The notes beneath the pieces are model-generated. The model did no database searches. It saw only the letters and a list, made by a program, of their open reading frames with translations, and was not told where the DNA came from. Of a stretch of DNA of 64,000 nucleotides, positions 34,501 through 43,756 are shown one piece after another. Origin of the DNA: Massariosphaeria phaeospora (lineage: Eukaryota > Ascomycota > Dothideomycetes > Pleosporales); contig JAADJZ010000022.1 of NCBI GenBank assembly GCA_011032825.1, positions 620,001 to 684,000 of the forward strand, in the 5' to 3' direction. A program made the position numbers and the translations under genes. Numbering within the stretch: position 1 is the first letter of the stretch; every line of letters begins with the position of its first letter.

Positions 34501-35826
34501 GAGTGGTTTTGTCGTTGCTGAAAGCTGTGGTGGATATACTTGCCCAGCGTGATGGATGGCTGATGCCCCTGAAAAGATTGCTCAAATCGAAAGCCGAGCA
34601 CAGATGCCGGAAGAAGCACTCCATCATTTCCTGACTGATGGATCGTAACCGGAGATATTATATCGTGAGATTGGACATGCGTTGGTAGCTGCGAGTGGCG
34701 ATGTCGATAAACCCGGGGTTAAAAATGCAGTCAGGGAAGCGAAAAACGCTTCTCGGTATAGCAAAGAGTCTTGTTCTTAGATCCTACCTCAAGGTACGGA
34801 CCAGAAAACGAAATGTAAGGAAAGAAAGGGAGGAGAGAGAAGACCCCTCATCCAGATTGTCAAATGAAGCTCGTCGTAGCCGCGAACGTCTACAGTACGT
34901 ACCTAGACTACCTTACCTTCCTTGGAGCCACCTAAGCCCTGCACGCAGCATTGCGACCGTCATGTTCTGCGCCGCGGGAGAACGACACGGCGTCACGAAG
35001 AAATAAGACTGAACGCGCTTTGGTAGAGTGTGAGTGGTGGTGTACAAAGAGTGATGCAGTGCAGGGCAGGGATCGCGGCGGAGAAACCCCGCATCGCCGT
35101 AACGTTATCACCGCAACCGCCTGGCTGGCGGAAATCTGCGATGGTAGTCTAACGATAACGATTGGACTCGCGGTGATCTTATTAACAGTTTGAGAGTTTC
35201 TAGACGTAGGTCAGTATTTAACCTTCATCTTTGCACAGCGCTATTGTATTGTATCGAGTATACCACGTACAGCGTTGTCGAGGCAAGTGGGTAGGAACGT
35301 ACCAGAAAATAATTACCGTACTTGGGTTACTCGCGCAAACTTTCCCTATACTCAAGCCCAAGCTTGCTCCAAAAAAAATCCTTCCAAAGGCTTGTGTGCG
35401 CGCGCCGTTGGTGTTCGCTTGTGCATGTTAGTCAAGCTCGAGTAGAACTTTTCGTAGCTGTCTGTCTATGAACAATGCAAAGGAGGTTTCGACACCCAAT
35501 ATTGTTATAGACCAAGATGCGAAGCGCACGAGAATGCTCAAAAATAAATAATAGACATATCGTGCCTATACCTTCCTATACCTATCAGGTGCCTATGCTC
35601 TCATACCTCTAGTATGCAAAACCCCCCTGTCGTAACGCACCGTGCAAACTCGGCCCGTAGTCCCAATCCAGTAACCCACCCACTCTACCCCGTCCCGTCC
35701 CACAAACAATTATTCACCCAATTACCACTCACCTTTCACCTTTCACCCCTCACCAGCCCTCACTTCATCCTATCTTCCCAGCACCCAATATATACCAACA
35801 AAACCCCCAAAACACTATATTCAAAT
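31514..35826. other. Long region without an assigned gene
   Basis: Numerous short frames occur on both strands but none has a recognisable domain or splice continuity. The most protein-like traces are on the minus strand at 33800-33453 (see the pseudogene entry). The end of the region contains AT-rich sequence before the tRNA gene. Confidence 0.35.
33453..34057 (-). pseudogene. Possible broken protein-coding gene, family unknown
   Basis: Three frames in succession carry protein-like text on the minus strand: DYMWRSTDNVDDETDLTF near 33950, SYKTGYNANEPVIKMETEL near 33600, and AGDVWGANEDDFNNRIMQVL near 33510. They are separated by frame changes and stops without usable introns. This could be a decayed gene or several exons I could not join. 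No function is proposed. Confidence 0.22.
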
Positions 35827-35918
35827 GGTTCGATGGTGTAGTTGGTTATCACGTCAGTCTAACAATTTCACACTTGTTGGGTCACTGAAGGTCGGGAGAT
35901 CGAGCCTCCCTCGAATCA
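35827..35918 (+). tRNA. tRNA-Val(AAC) with 18-nt intron
   Basis: The acceptor stem GGTTCGA pairs with TCGAATC (one G-U pair), followed by discriminator A at 35918. The anticodon stem TCAGT pairs with ACTGA. The loop reads C-T-A-A-C-A, then an 18-nt intron at 35865-35882, then C, so the anticodon AAC lies at 35861-35863 and the intron follows position 37 as usual in nuclear tRNAs. The intron contains GTT, able to pair with the anticodon. The T arm is GGGAG-ATCGAGC-CTCCC, with A in place of the usual first loop T. A run of seven T at 35929-35935 is a fitting Pol III terminator. Confidence 0.9.
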
Positions 35919-35928
35919 AATCATTTAA

Positions 35929-35935
35929 TTTTTTT
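35929..35935 (+). terminator. Pol III terminator of the tRNA gene
   Basis: Seven consecutive T begin 11 bases after the tRNA discriminator base. A second run of eight T follows at about 35941. Confidence 0.7.
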
Positions 35936-36366
35936 GGAGTTTTTTTTGGGCCTTGGTAGGTGTATGGTAGGTAGCGTGAGGGGGTTTTCTTTTTTTTGTA
36001 GGTGTGTTGTTGTTGTTGTGGTGGTGGTGGTGTGAGAAGGGTAGCATCTGAACATATTATGTGTTGTCTAGCTTGGTCAAATAATATTCTGGGTAGTGTG
36101 TCTTGTCTTAGCGCTTGATTCTTTGTAAAATAGTTATATTCGTTATTACGGCTTTTCACAGTGCTTGGCTGATAATTGAGGATGTGTTGGCAGTTACGGT
36201 GTTGAGCGGGATGCTAGTATCTATCTAGGACGAGGACGACAAGCCGAGCACTCTGTAGAAAGCCTCCTAATCATTGATCGCGAAACAGCAAGTATAGATC
36301 TCGTACATTTCCTGCCTGCATCAAGAGTAGCCGATATAACCGCTGCCTCCCCAAGCCTCAACAATA

Positions 36367-38067
36367 CTACACGAAGCGCTCGAGCGACGCGCGAAGTCGC
36401 TCCTCTGCGGTGCGGAACCATGCGTCTTCCTCTCCCTCTCCGAGCGACCCCCGTCGCGCGATATAGCGCAGTGCCGCGCGCACAACATAGCGGTAGCCCG
36501 GGGTGACAGCACGGAAAGTGCGCGTGTCGGTCTTGTCGAGCGTTTCGACGATGTCCACCACCATTCTCAGGCCTGTGACGAGCGCTGTATGCGAGGTGGC
36601 GATGCACTCGTCGAGAGGCCGGTCCAGCATGGAAGCGGGCTGCAGCTGCAAATCGAGAATGTGCAAGTGGAGGGCGAAGAAGGTCCTGGAGCGCAGTTGA
36701 GCAGATGACCGTGGGGATGGAATGCGATATGGGGCGTCGCAAGGTACTCACCTGAGGGCGATGGTCATGGCCTCGCAGAATACATGCGTTGTGCTGTTGC
36801 ATTGGAGCACGAGAATGCCTAGGAATTGCTGTAGGGCAATGTCGATGGATTGCAATTGGTCGAGTCTGGTGTCGAGGTCGGGTATTTGGAAGCTTTGGAG
36901 AATTCGATCTAGATACCAGGTGGCTTGGGCGGCGCGACCGAATCCTTTGGCGTAGGAGGCCTCCATGGAGTGGACAGGCGCATACGGGATATGGCCGATG
37001 ATCGAAGGGTCGGCATGCTCCAGCATTTCGGGCTCGGTTGGGAGTTGGGCGTCTGCGCTTATGAACATGGTGATGAGCGGCTGCTCAGAAACCGACGCAT
37101 CACATATGTATCTCCTGCCAATTGAGAATATTAGCATCTAAAATATAGCGTCAAAGTGCTAGGCACAGCGGAAGATTTAGGTTTACCGCTCGCAGATCAC
37201 AATGGCCCACCAAGTGTTCGCGGCTTCTTCAGCTTGGAGCCAGCTATCTGCATTTGCAACTGCGGAGGTGTCCGATTCCGAGTTGGTACCCGGCGTGTTC
37301 GGTGGTGCGAAGGGCGAAGACGAGTGGTCGCGTATATGAATGCGGGCAGTGTATGCCATTCGAGCACAACCTGCAATGGATGCCAGCGCATCGTCTGGCC
37401 TCCCTTCCATATACTCGTGGAGAGACAAGAGAAGTGCCGCTTGTATCAAGTGCACAGAGACCGGGGAAGAGCCCTGGACTTGGGCGAGCAGAGACTTGGC
37501 AGTGAGATAGAGCTGCTGCCGGTCAACTGCTTGAGAAGTACTGGATGCATCCTCGCGTACCCGCCCGACTGTGGGAACCGGGGATACCACGCATATGGCT
37601 AACAGAAGCACAGAGAACCCTGCAGATGGTGCTGCGCCCGAAGTGACGAGGTTGTCGTGGAAGCGTGTCCGTGAGATGACTGGTAGATAGCGGTGGATGC
37701 CTTGAAAGTATTGGGCGCTGATATCGTCGACGAACTGTCCAGTCGATCGTATCAGGCGGTTAACTTGGAGGTTCAGACTGGTCGCTAATTCTAGGGGGTT
37801 GAGCGGAACTGTTGGCGATAGAACGTACGGTGACGGCGAGGGCTGAACGGTGTCTGACTCTGACGGAGATAGTGAAGGATAGCTCCGGAGTTGTGCTCGA
37901 GATAGGAACTGTGTCTGCGGCGTCGAGTAAGCACATTGTAACTTCTTCCTGATGCAATAATTGCAAGAGGGCAAAGCTTTGTCGCACTTCTTCTTCCGCG
38001 CCTTGCAGATCAGGCAGACCTGCGCAGCGTGCGACACGAGCGTCTCGTCGGAACCTGCATCCGCCAT
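36367..38067 (-). CDS. Zn(II)2Cys6 transcription factor with fungal-specific domain
   Basis: Three exons, 38067-37187, 37114-36752 and 36685-36367, are joined across 72- and 66-bp GT-AG introns and code 520 residues. The zinc cluster is complete: Cys 18, 21, 28, 35, 38 and 45 in CLICKARKKKCDKALPSC and CIRKKLQC (C-X2-C-X6-C-X6-C-X2-C-X6-C). A Ser/Pro-rich linker follows, then a fungal-specific transcription factor region (YFQGIHRYLPVISRTRFHD near residue 120; LIQAALLLSLHEYMEGRPDD near 210; NTWWAIVICERRYICD across the first intron). Such proteins bind DNA in the nucleus and often control a neighbouring gene. It is divergent from an MFS transporter 409 bp away, so control of that transporter is a reasonable inference. 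Confidence 0.9.
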
Positions 38068-38476
38068 GTCGGGTCCCAGACAGGACGTAGCGTTCTAGAT
38101 TTATATTGCTGCGTTAGCATGATTGTTTTGGAGGCGCGTGGATCCTACCATCTCCTTAGTCCCAGCCTTGCGGAGTTCCTGTGGCCCTCCTGTCCATTGG
38201 TAAGCTGCCCAACCAACCAATCAACGCCTTCGCCGCTGTCGGCACTTGCAGCCGCCACTAAGTGCGGCCTTGAACGTCAACTGCTCCGTACTATCTTCAC
38301 AACTTTACGGATATAATGGACCAGTTTGCTTTACGCCTTGTTGTCTGTTCGATTAACAAGCACAGTAGCTGCGCGGATCTCCTCAACAGCACTGCTGTTC
38401 CCGCATCGTACCTTAAAAGACCGCCTCTTTCGGTAGAAATGCGGAAACCACCACAACAATCGCATCGTTTTCCGCC
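38068..38476. promoter_or_regulatory. Shared promoter of regulator and MFS transporter
   Basis: This 409-bp region separates two divergent start codons. It contains CCAACCAACCAATCAACG near 38208-38225, including a CCAAT box. No conclusive Zn2Cys6 CGG-N-CCG site was identified by eye. Confidence 0.4.
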
Positions 38477-40029
38477 ATGACCGACACGACAATGCTGGAA
38501 GCCAGCAGAGAAGCTTCAATGCTCGAAGTCGACAAGGAATCTCAGGTGCCGAAGCCTGCGCCTGCAGTCCCAGGACTGGCACCCGAAGAAGGCGTCCGCG
38601 GCTGGCTCTGTGTGCTCGGCGGCTTCATCTTATTGTTCTGCACCTTTGGATTTCTGAACGCGTACGTGAACGGCTCACGTCTCTCTTGCCCATGTACTAA
38701 CGGTTTACTCGCAGCATGGGCGTCTTCCAGACCACATATCAGCAGACCTATCTTCGCGACTACACGCCGTCCGATATATCGTGGATCTTCGCGTTGCAAC
38801 TGGCGCTCATGTGGCTCCCAGGGCCGCTCTTTGGCCGCGTCATTGACACGTGGGGCCCAGCGCCTGTGCTCTACCCAAGCTGTGTCTTGTGCGTCCTGGC
38901 ACTTTGCATGGCCAGTCTGGCGGAGAACTATTACAGCATCTTCCTTGCGCAAGGACTCGCGTTCGGCATCGGCTCGGGCGGCATCTTCACAACGGCTCTC
39001 GTTTGCGTAGGGCAGTGGTTTGTACGCCGCCGAGGTCTCGCCATTGGTCTCGCGGCTGCGGGAAGTAGTCTTGGCGGGGTCATCTTCCCGATCTTCTTTG
39101 ACCGCGTGCAGAAACAAGTCGGCTTCAAGGGTGCAGTTCGGTATACCGCCTTGTTCATCGGCATTCTCCTCGCGGTCTCGTGTGCCATGGTAACGTCGCG
39201 CATGCCGCGTAAGAAATGGAACCCGGAACTGAAGTGGATTGACCTCGCCATGTTCAAGCAGAAGGAATTTGCCGTGTATACCGTGGGAGCTTTCCTAGTC
39301 ATGTGAGTGGGCCCGATTGCCACCGACCAAGTGTACATTTGCTGAACGCGATACCAGGTGGGGTCTATGGGCGCCATTCAACTTCATCTCAAGTATGGCC
39401 ATGGAGAGGGCCAACTTTTCACCTACACTAGCTCTTTACCTTATCTCCATCATCAAGTAAGCATCTTCCAATATGGCCAATCCTCTCTGTAGATTAAACT
39501 GACAGAACAGCGCGACTTCCATACCCGGCCGTATTTTACCCCCGTACTTGGGTGACCGTTTCGGCCATTTCAATGTCATCACACTCTGCTCTTTGTTCAC
39601 CGGCGGATCCATTCTCGCACTCTGGCTCCCTTTCAACTACCACCCTTCGCATGCAGGCATCATCGTTTTCGGGCTAATATACGGCTTTGCCAGCGGCGCA
39701 TTCGTCTCACTGCTCATGCCTTGCGCCGCTAAGACGGGTACTTTGGAGACTCTCGGTGTGAGATTCGGCACGTTCCAGACGATTATTGGTCTTAGGTTAG
39801 TGACGTCTACCTCTTGGTATCCTGCTGCTCGCGATACTTGCGCGATGCTGACTTCTGATACAGCAGTCTGACCGGTCTCCCCATCATGGGCGCAATCCTT
39901 CATCGCCAACACGACACTGACTTCATGGGTCTGCAAGTCTTCGCTGGTGTATCGTGCTTGCTTGGTGCAGGTCTGCTAGCAGTTTCGACCCTTTTCCTCT
40001 CGAGGACGCAGAAGACCTGGAAGGTGTAG
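38477..40029 (+). CDS. MFS transporter, monocarboxylate-porter type
   Basis: Five exons: 38477-38661, 38715-39302, 39358-39456, 39511-39795 and 39864-40029, coding 440 residues; all phases fit. The N-terminal cytoplasmic part (PEEGVRGWLCVLGGFILLFC) and GVFQTTYQQTYLRDYTPSDI are typical of fungal monocarboxylate-type (MCT/Mch) transporters, as are RRRGLAIGLAAAGSSLGGVI and GFASGAFVSLLMPCAAKTG later on. About twelve hydrophobic segments are seen. The family moves small organic acids or secondary metabolites across membranes. The substrate here is unknown. The last intron could end at 39863 or 39866, which changes one Ser. Its divergent partner encodes a Zn2Cys6 regulator. Confidence 0.9.
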
Positions 40030-40595
40030 AACGAGCAGTCAATTTAGGTTTTGGGCGTGGTGAAGAGATGTACAAGAAATACGAACGGTGAATATGTGAA
40101 TGTATATAATGGGGCGATGTGCGGGTGGTGGACACGAGAATGCATGTAATAGAGTGGAAGTGCGACGGATAGAACTAGAGGTTGCGTTTCGGGTGACGTC
40201 ACCCTTGGCTTGATTACCTCATCCAAACCCAACTCGTGCTCGCATTTGACGACATCCTCAGTTCTTAATACATGTAGAGAAAAAGATCAAACGCCACTAT
40301 CCAAGCAATTCACATGCCATGCCATATCATACAGTCACTCACTACACACGAACCCGCACAATCAATCAATCAATCAATCAATCATCAAAACCACCCATAC
40401 TCTCCCGTCCCGTCTACATACACATAAAAAATCAAGAATCTACATAATAAGAATCCCCAAGCGAATGGCTCCTTATTTTCCAAACCAAGTAAAGAACTAA
40501 CTACCCTAACAAACAACTAATGTCCTACAAGTCTCTCTATATGCATCTAACGTAGAGCTGAAGTGTGGGGTAATGCAGCACACTCGTCCTCGCAT
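40030..40595. other. Intergenic region with CAAT microsatellite
   Basis: A short run of CAAT units lies at about 40361-40384. It separates the 3' ends of convergent genes. No gene is seen. Confidence 0.4.
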
Positions 40596-41310
40596 CTAGT
40601 TCTTCGCCTTCGTCGCGGCCTGGGCTTTGGTGGAGCGCTTCTTTGCGGCGCAGGCGTTGCCGTTGGCATTCGCGGCATTTGCGTTGGCGTTAGCATTCGC
40701 GTTCGCAGCGTTTCCTAGTTGCGCATTTGCATTCCCATTGGCGTTGGCGTTTCCATTGGCATTCGAATTTCCGTTGGCGTTGGCATTTGCATCGGCGGCG
40801 TTGGCATTGGCATTCGCATTGGCGTTTCCAGCCGCAGCTCTTTGAGCAGCAGCTCCTTGACCAGCGCCAGTAGCTCCCTGACCAGCACCAGCTCCCTGCG
40901 CCGCACCAGCAGCTCCTTGCGCAGCACCAGCCCCCAGCCCCGCCACACCACACTCATCCCCCCCACCCACCATCCCCTTCCCCATCCCCTTCCCGACCCG
41001 CCCCTAAAACCCACCCTGCTGCACCTCGCACGCCTTAACATCCACATCGCCCGCTCCCCCATTCGCCGCATCCGCACAAGCATTGAACTGCTGGTCACCG
41101 TTCAGCTCCTCTGCACCGCAGCAGCTCGGTTCACAAACGTGTCGGCCCCGACCTGGAACGGAACGCAACGGGCGGTCTGCATTGTCCGAGTCTGCGATGG
41201 GCGTGGCTGCGACGCCGGCGCTGGTGAAGCGTTGTAAGTTGTTTTGGCGCTTGGGGGTGGTAGAGGGTGGTAGGGGCGCTGAGGGAGGGGAGGAGGAGGG
41301 TGGTTTTCAT
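40596..41310 (-). pseudogene. Broken gene for a small secreted protein with Asn-Ala repeat tail
   Basis: An ATG at 41310 in good context (CCAAAATGAAAACC) opens a signal-like start, MKTTLLLPSLSAP, but the conserved text continues in other frames: NNLQRFTSAGVAATPIADSD, then VGADTFVNRAAAVQRS, then QQFNACADAANGGAG. These phrases match a widespread family of fungal secreted proteins that I know from memory only. Apparent insertions of about 10 nt near 41150 and 5 nt near 41100 move the frame out and back. A TAG near 41007 then precedes an in-frame tail (40985-40596) of Gly/Ala/Gln and long Asn-Ala/Asn-Gly repeats ending in a basic tip (CAAKKRSTKAQAATKAKN). Either the gene is decayed or the assembly contains errors. 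Confidence 0.5.
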
Positions 41311-42538
41311 TTTGGTGGGTGGGTGGTGTGGTGGTGAGTGTAATCTGTATGAGGGTATAAAAAATAGGAAGTTGGAGAGAATGGATGGAAGAAGGCAAGC
41401 AATTCGTTAAGAGTGACCAGACCCGTGAAGAATATGAGTAAGACAACGACGAAAAGGCGCGAAACTGATGATTGATTGAATGACCTGAGTGGATGAAGAA
41501 AGAAAGAAAACGTTTAGCTGCAGGAGCATTATATGTATCTTATACCCACTCTCCTTCGCATCGACATTCTCCACCTCGACGGACCACCCACCGCCTCTCC
41601 GTCACGACCCCGTCGTACCGCCGCATCTGAGACTATCGCCAGCCCGCGCAGCGCCCTGGCTCTTGCAGTATCCCCGCATACCCTAGGTGTAATCTCGAAC
41701 CGATGGGGGGGCTGTTAAAGTTAAGCTTTTGGCGGCTGCAAAGCTTGAACGGCAGTGTCGAATAAGAGTATGCCTGCTAGGACGTGGATGGAATGGGTAG
41801 ACGCTGCGTTTGTGAGAGAGAGATGCTGGAACATGCACGGACAAGCACTGCAAGAAATGATGAAGCGTACTTGTAGAAGCATTGAGCAATGAACGAGTCT
41901 TCCACTGCAATTGTTATTATTCAAATGGCAGGATGAGCATACTAACTAGAGAAAGCGTGTTTGCGAGATCGTGTTGATTTCCGCGACCCATTAGAGAACG
42001 ACCCCTGTCGCCGATAAGGCACAATCTGAAGCATACCGCGAAGGGGAAAGAAAGCAACCCCAAACAATGCGGACATGATCCCGCCAATCTAGAAGGCCTG
42101 TCAGGCGCTGTTCCGTGCTCTTGACAGTCGTCCAGCATCGCAAAGGTTTGAGTGAAACGCATGACTAAACGTGCTGAAGAACGATGACAGAGGTAATCTC
42201 GGCTGCGGTCGTTGTCCTGCGGATAGGAGACGAAGGAGCCGGGAATGTAGAAATCCAAGTGTGTTTTCTGTTCATTTGAAGTAATGAGTGCCGTGTGAAG
42301 AGGAATGAAAGGTTGAGGATGATATTGATGCCGGAAAGCGATTGCTAGGAATGTGTGGCCAAAGGCAGCGTCCTGGTACAGGCTTAGTACAATGCTTTCT
42401 CGTCAGAATCTAGAGGAGAGGTAGGCAAGACTTTACATAATTTCGTACGCGCAACCATCAGCCGCCTGTAAATGACTCTGTGTCTCCTGGCTTCCTTGAC
42501 AGATGCTCAACCGGCTTCCATTTCGATTTGGAATATCG
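41311..42538. other. Intergenic region, no gene seen
   Basis: Short overlapping frames only. No domain, splice continuity or repeat was recognised. Confidence 0.35.
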
Positions 42539-43756
42539 CTACATTTCGTAGAACCAAGCATCCTGCATAATTGAAAGGGCCGCAGTTTCGTCGCCGAGCT
42601 TGCTGCACGTCATTGCCGCTTGGGCGTACAAATCGGCCTTGATCGCATTGGTCTCGTCGATATCGGACTGGGGATATTCCTCCAGATCTTCGGGAAAGGC
42701 GCTTCGATCGGCTCTATCTACATAGTCAAGAGCTTCTTCGGCGACCTCATGAGCCCTAAGGTAGCCAGTGCTCGCCCGAGCTGGGTATACGTCGGCGAGC
42801 TGGGAATATGTCCGGATTAACTGCCGATAAAGGTCCACCACTTCTGCATATTGGTCTCGATGGCGTCCTGCACATTCATGCTCAAGCTCGTCCACCATGA
42901 ACTCTTGACAGTCCCACCTGATGTCGAATATATCTAGCATGATCCGGGGCTGATTGTCCATCTTGTATTCCAATAACCCAAAATGAATGCCGACACTCTC
43001 GCTTGCTCGGCTCGGTCTAGGGCGTAATGGTTTAAACTCACGAGGATCACGTCCATACAGCTTCGCTATCAGTCTCCATTGGTGCCAAGGCATCTTTTCA
43101 TAGGACACAAATTTCCTGACCATCGCACGATAGCAGTCCATAGACACTGGGCCTTTGATCCGGAGTGCGCCCAGGTCGTGATAAACTGGGCCGCCAGTCA
43201 AGCGGCCGAACAGAAGCTCGGAAAGCTGAGTAATAGTCTGGTAGTGGAAAGTGTTCTCCACGCTGAAGTCTATGGCTCCGTACACCATTTCGCACGGGAG
43301 CGATCGAACGAAGAAGTGCAGCATCCGCGCCGATACCACAAACATTGCTGGACGATAAGGATGAAGTGGGGTGGGGCTGATAACATCCATCGTCATAGCG
43401 AAGCGCGTGCACTGGGCGATAGTTCTGGGTCGCGGAATCTTCCACAAGGTGACCCCTCTCGTTAGGGTTCCTTCTTCATCTCCGCTGCATGGCTTTGGGA
43501 ATACGAAAGTGGTCTTCGTCCATAAGTGTGCGTACACATTCGTGGAAACGGCAGTGAAGAGATTTCTCGAGTAGAATGTGTCGCTACTTTCGGCATAGAT
43601 CTGTCTGTTGGTGTAGAGTATATCGGTAGACGGACGACGCTGCTCGACCAATCCATTCAGAACGAAGGTAGGAGGAACAAGAAGCTCACGGTAGATCTGC
43701 TTGCGAACCACGCTCGGAAGGTCCAGAAATCGAAAGTTCATCATGACAACGGGCAA
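42539..43756 (-). CDS. F-box-like protein, single exon
   Basis: The frame codes 405 residues; a start at 43744 (MMNFRFLDLP) would shorten it by four. The N-terminal FRFLDLPSVVRKQIYRELLV has the form of the F-box-like motif common in ascomycete proteins (2EXR/F-box-like group), followed by ILYTNRQIYAESSDTFYSRN, which is typical of these families. The middle has no recognised domain. The C-terminal third is helical, with TPR-like text (AHEVAEEALDYVDRADR; DLYAQAAMTCSKLGDETAAL). F-box proteins usually recruit substrates to SCF ubiquitin ligases, but this subgroup is largely uncharacterised. No intron is needed. Confidence 0.72.
   Translation of the reverse strand: MPVVMMNFRFLDLPSVVRKQIYRELLVPPTFVLNGLVEQRRPSTDILYTNRQIYAESSDTFYSRNLFTAVSTNVYAHLWTKTTFVFPKPCSGDEEGTLTRGVTLWKIPRPRTIAQCTRFAMTMDVISPTPLHPYRPAMFVVSARMLHFFVRSLPCEMVYGAIDFSVENTFHYQTITQLSELLFGRLTGGPVYHDLGALRIKGPVSMDCYRAMVRKFVSYEKMPWHQWRLIAKLYGRDPREFKPLRPRPSRASESVGIHFGLLEYKMDNQPRIMLDIFDIRWDCQEFMVDELEHECAGRHRDQYAEVVDLYRQLIRTYSQLADVYPARASTGYLRAHEVAEEALDYVDRADRSAFPEDLEEYPQSDIDETNAIKADLYAQAAMTCSKLGDETAALSIMQDAWFYEM

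Noticed and set aside
36221..36802. 193-residue minus-strand Arg-rich frame
   Set aside because: It overlaps the last exon and intron of the Zn2Cys6 regulator in another frame.
38542..39117. 191-residue minus-strand frame
   Set aside because: It is a shadow of the MFS transporter exons.
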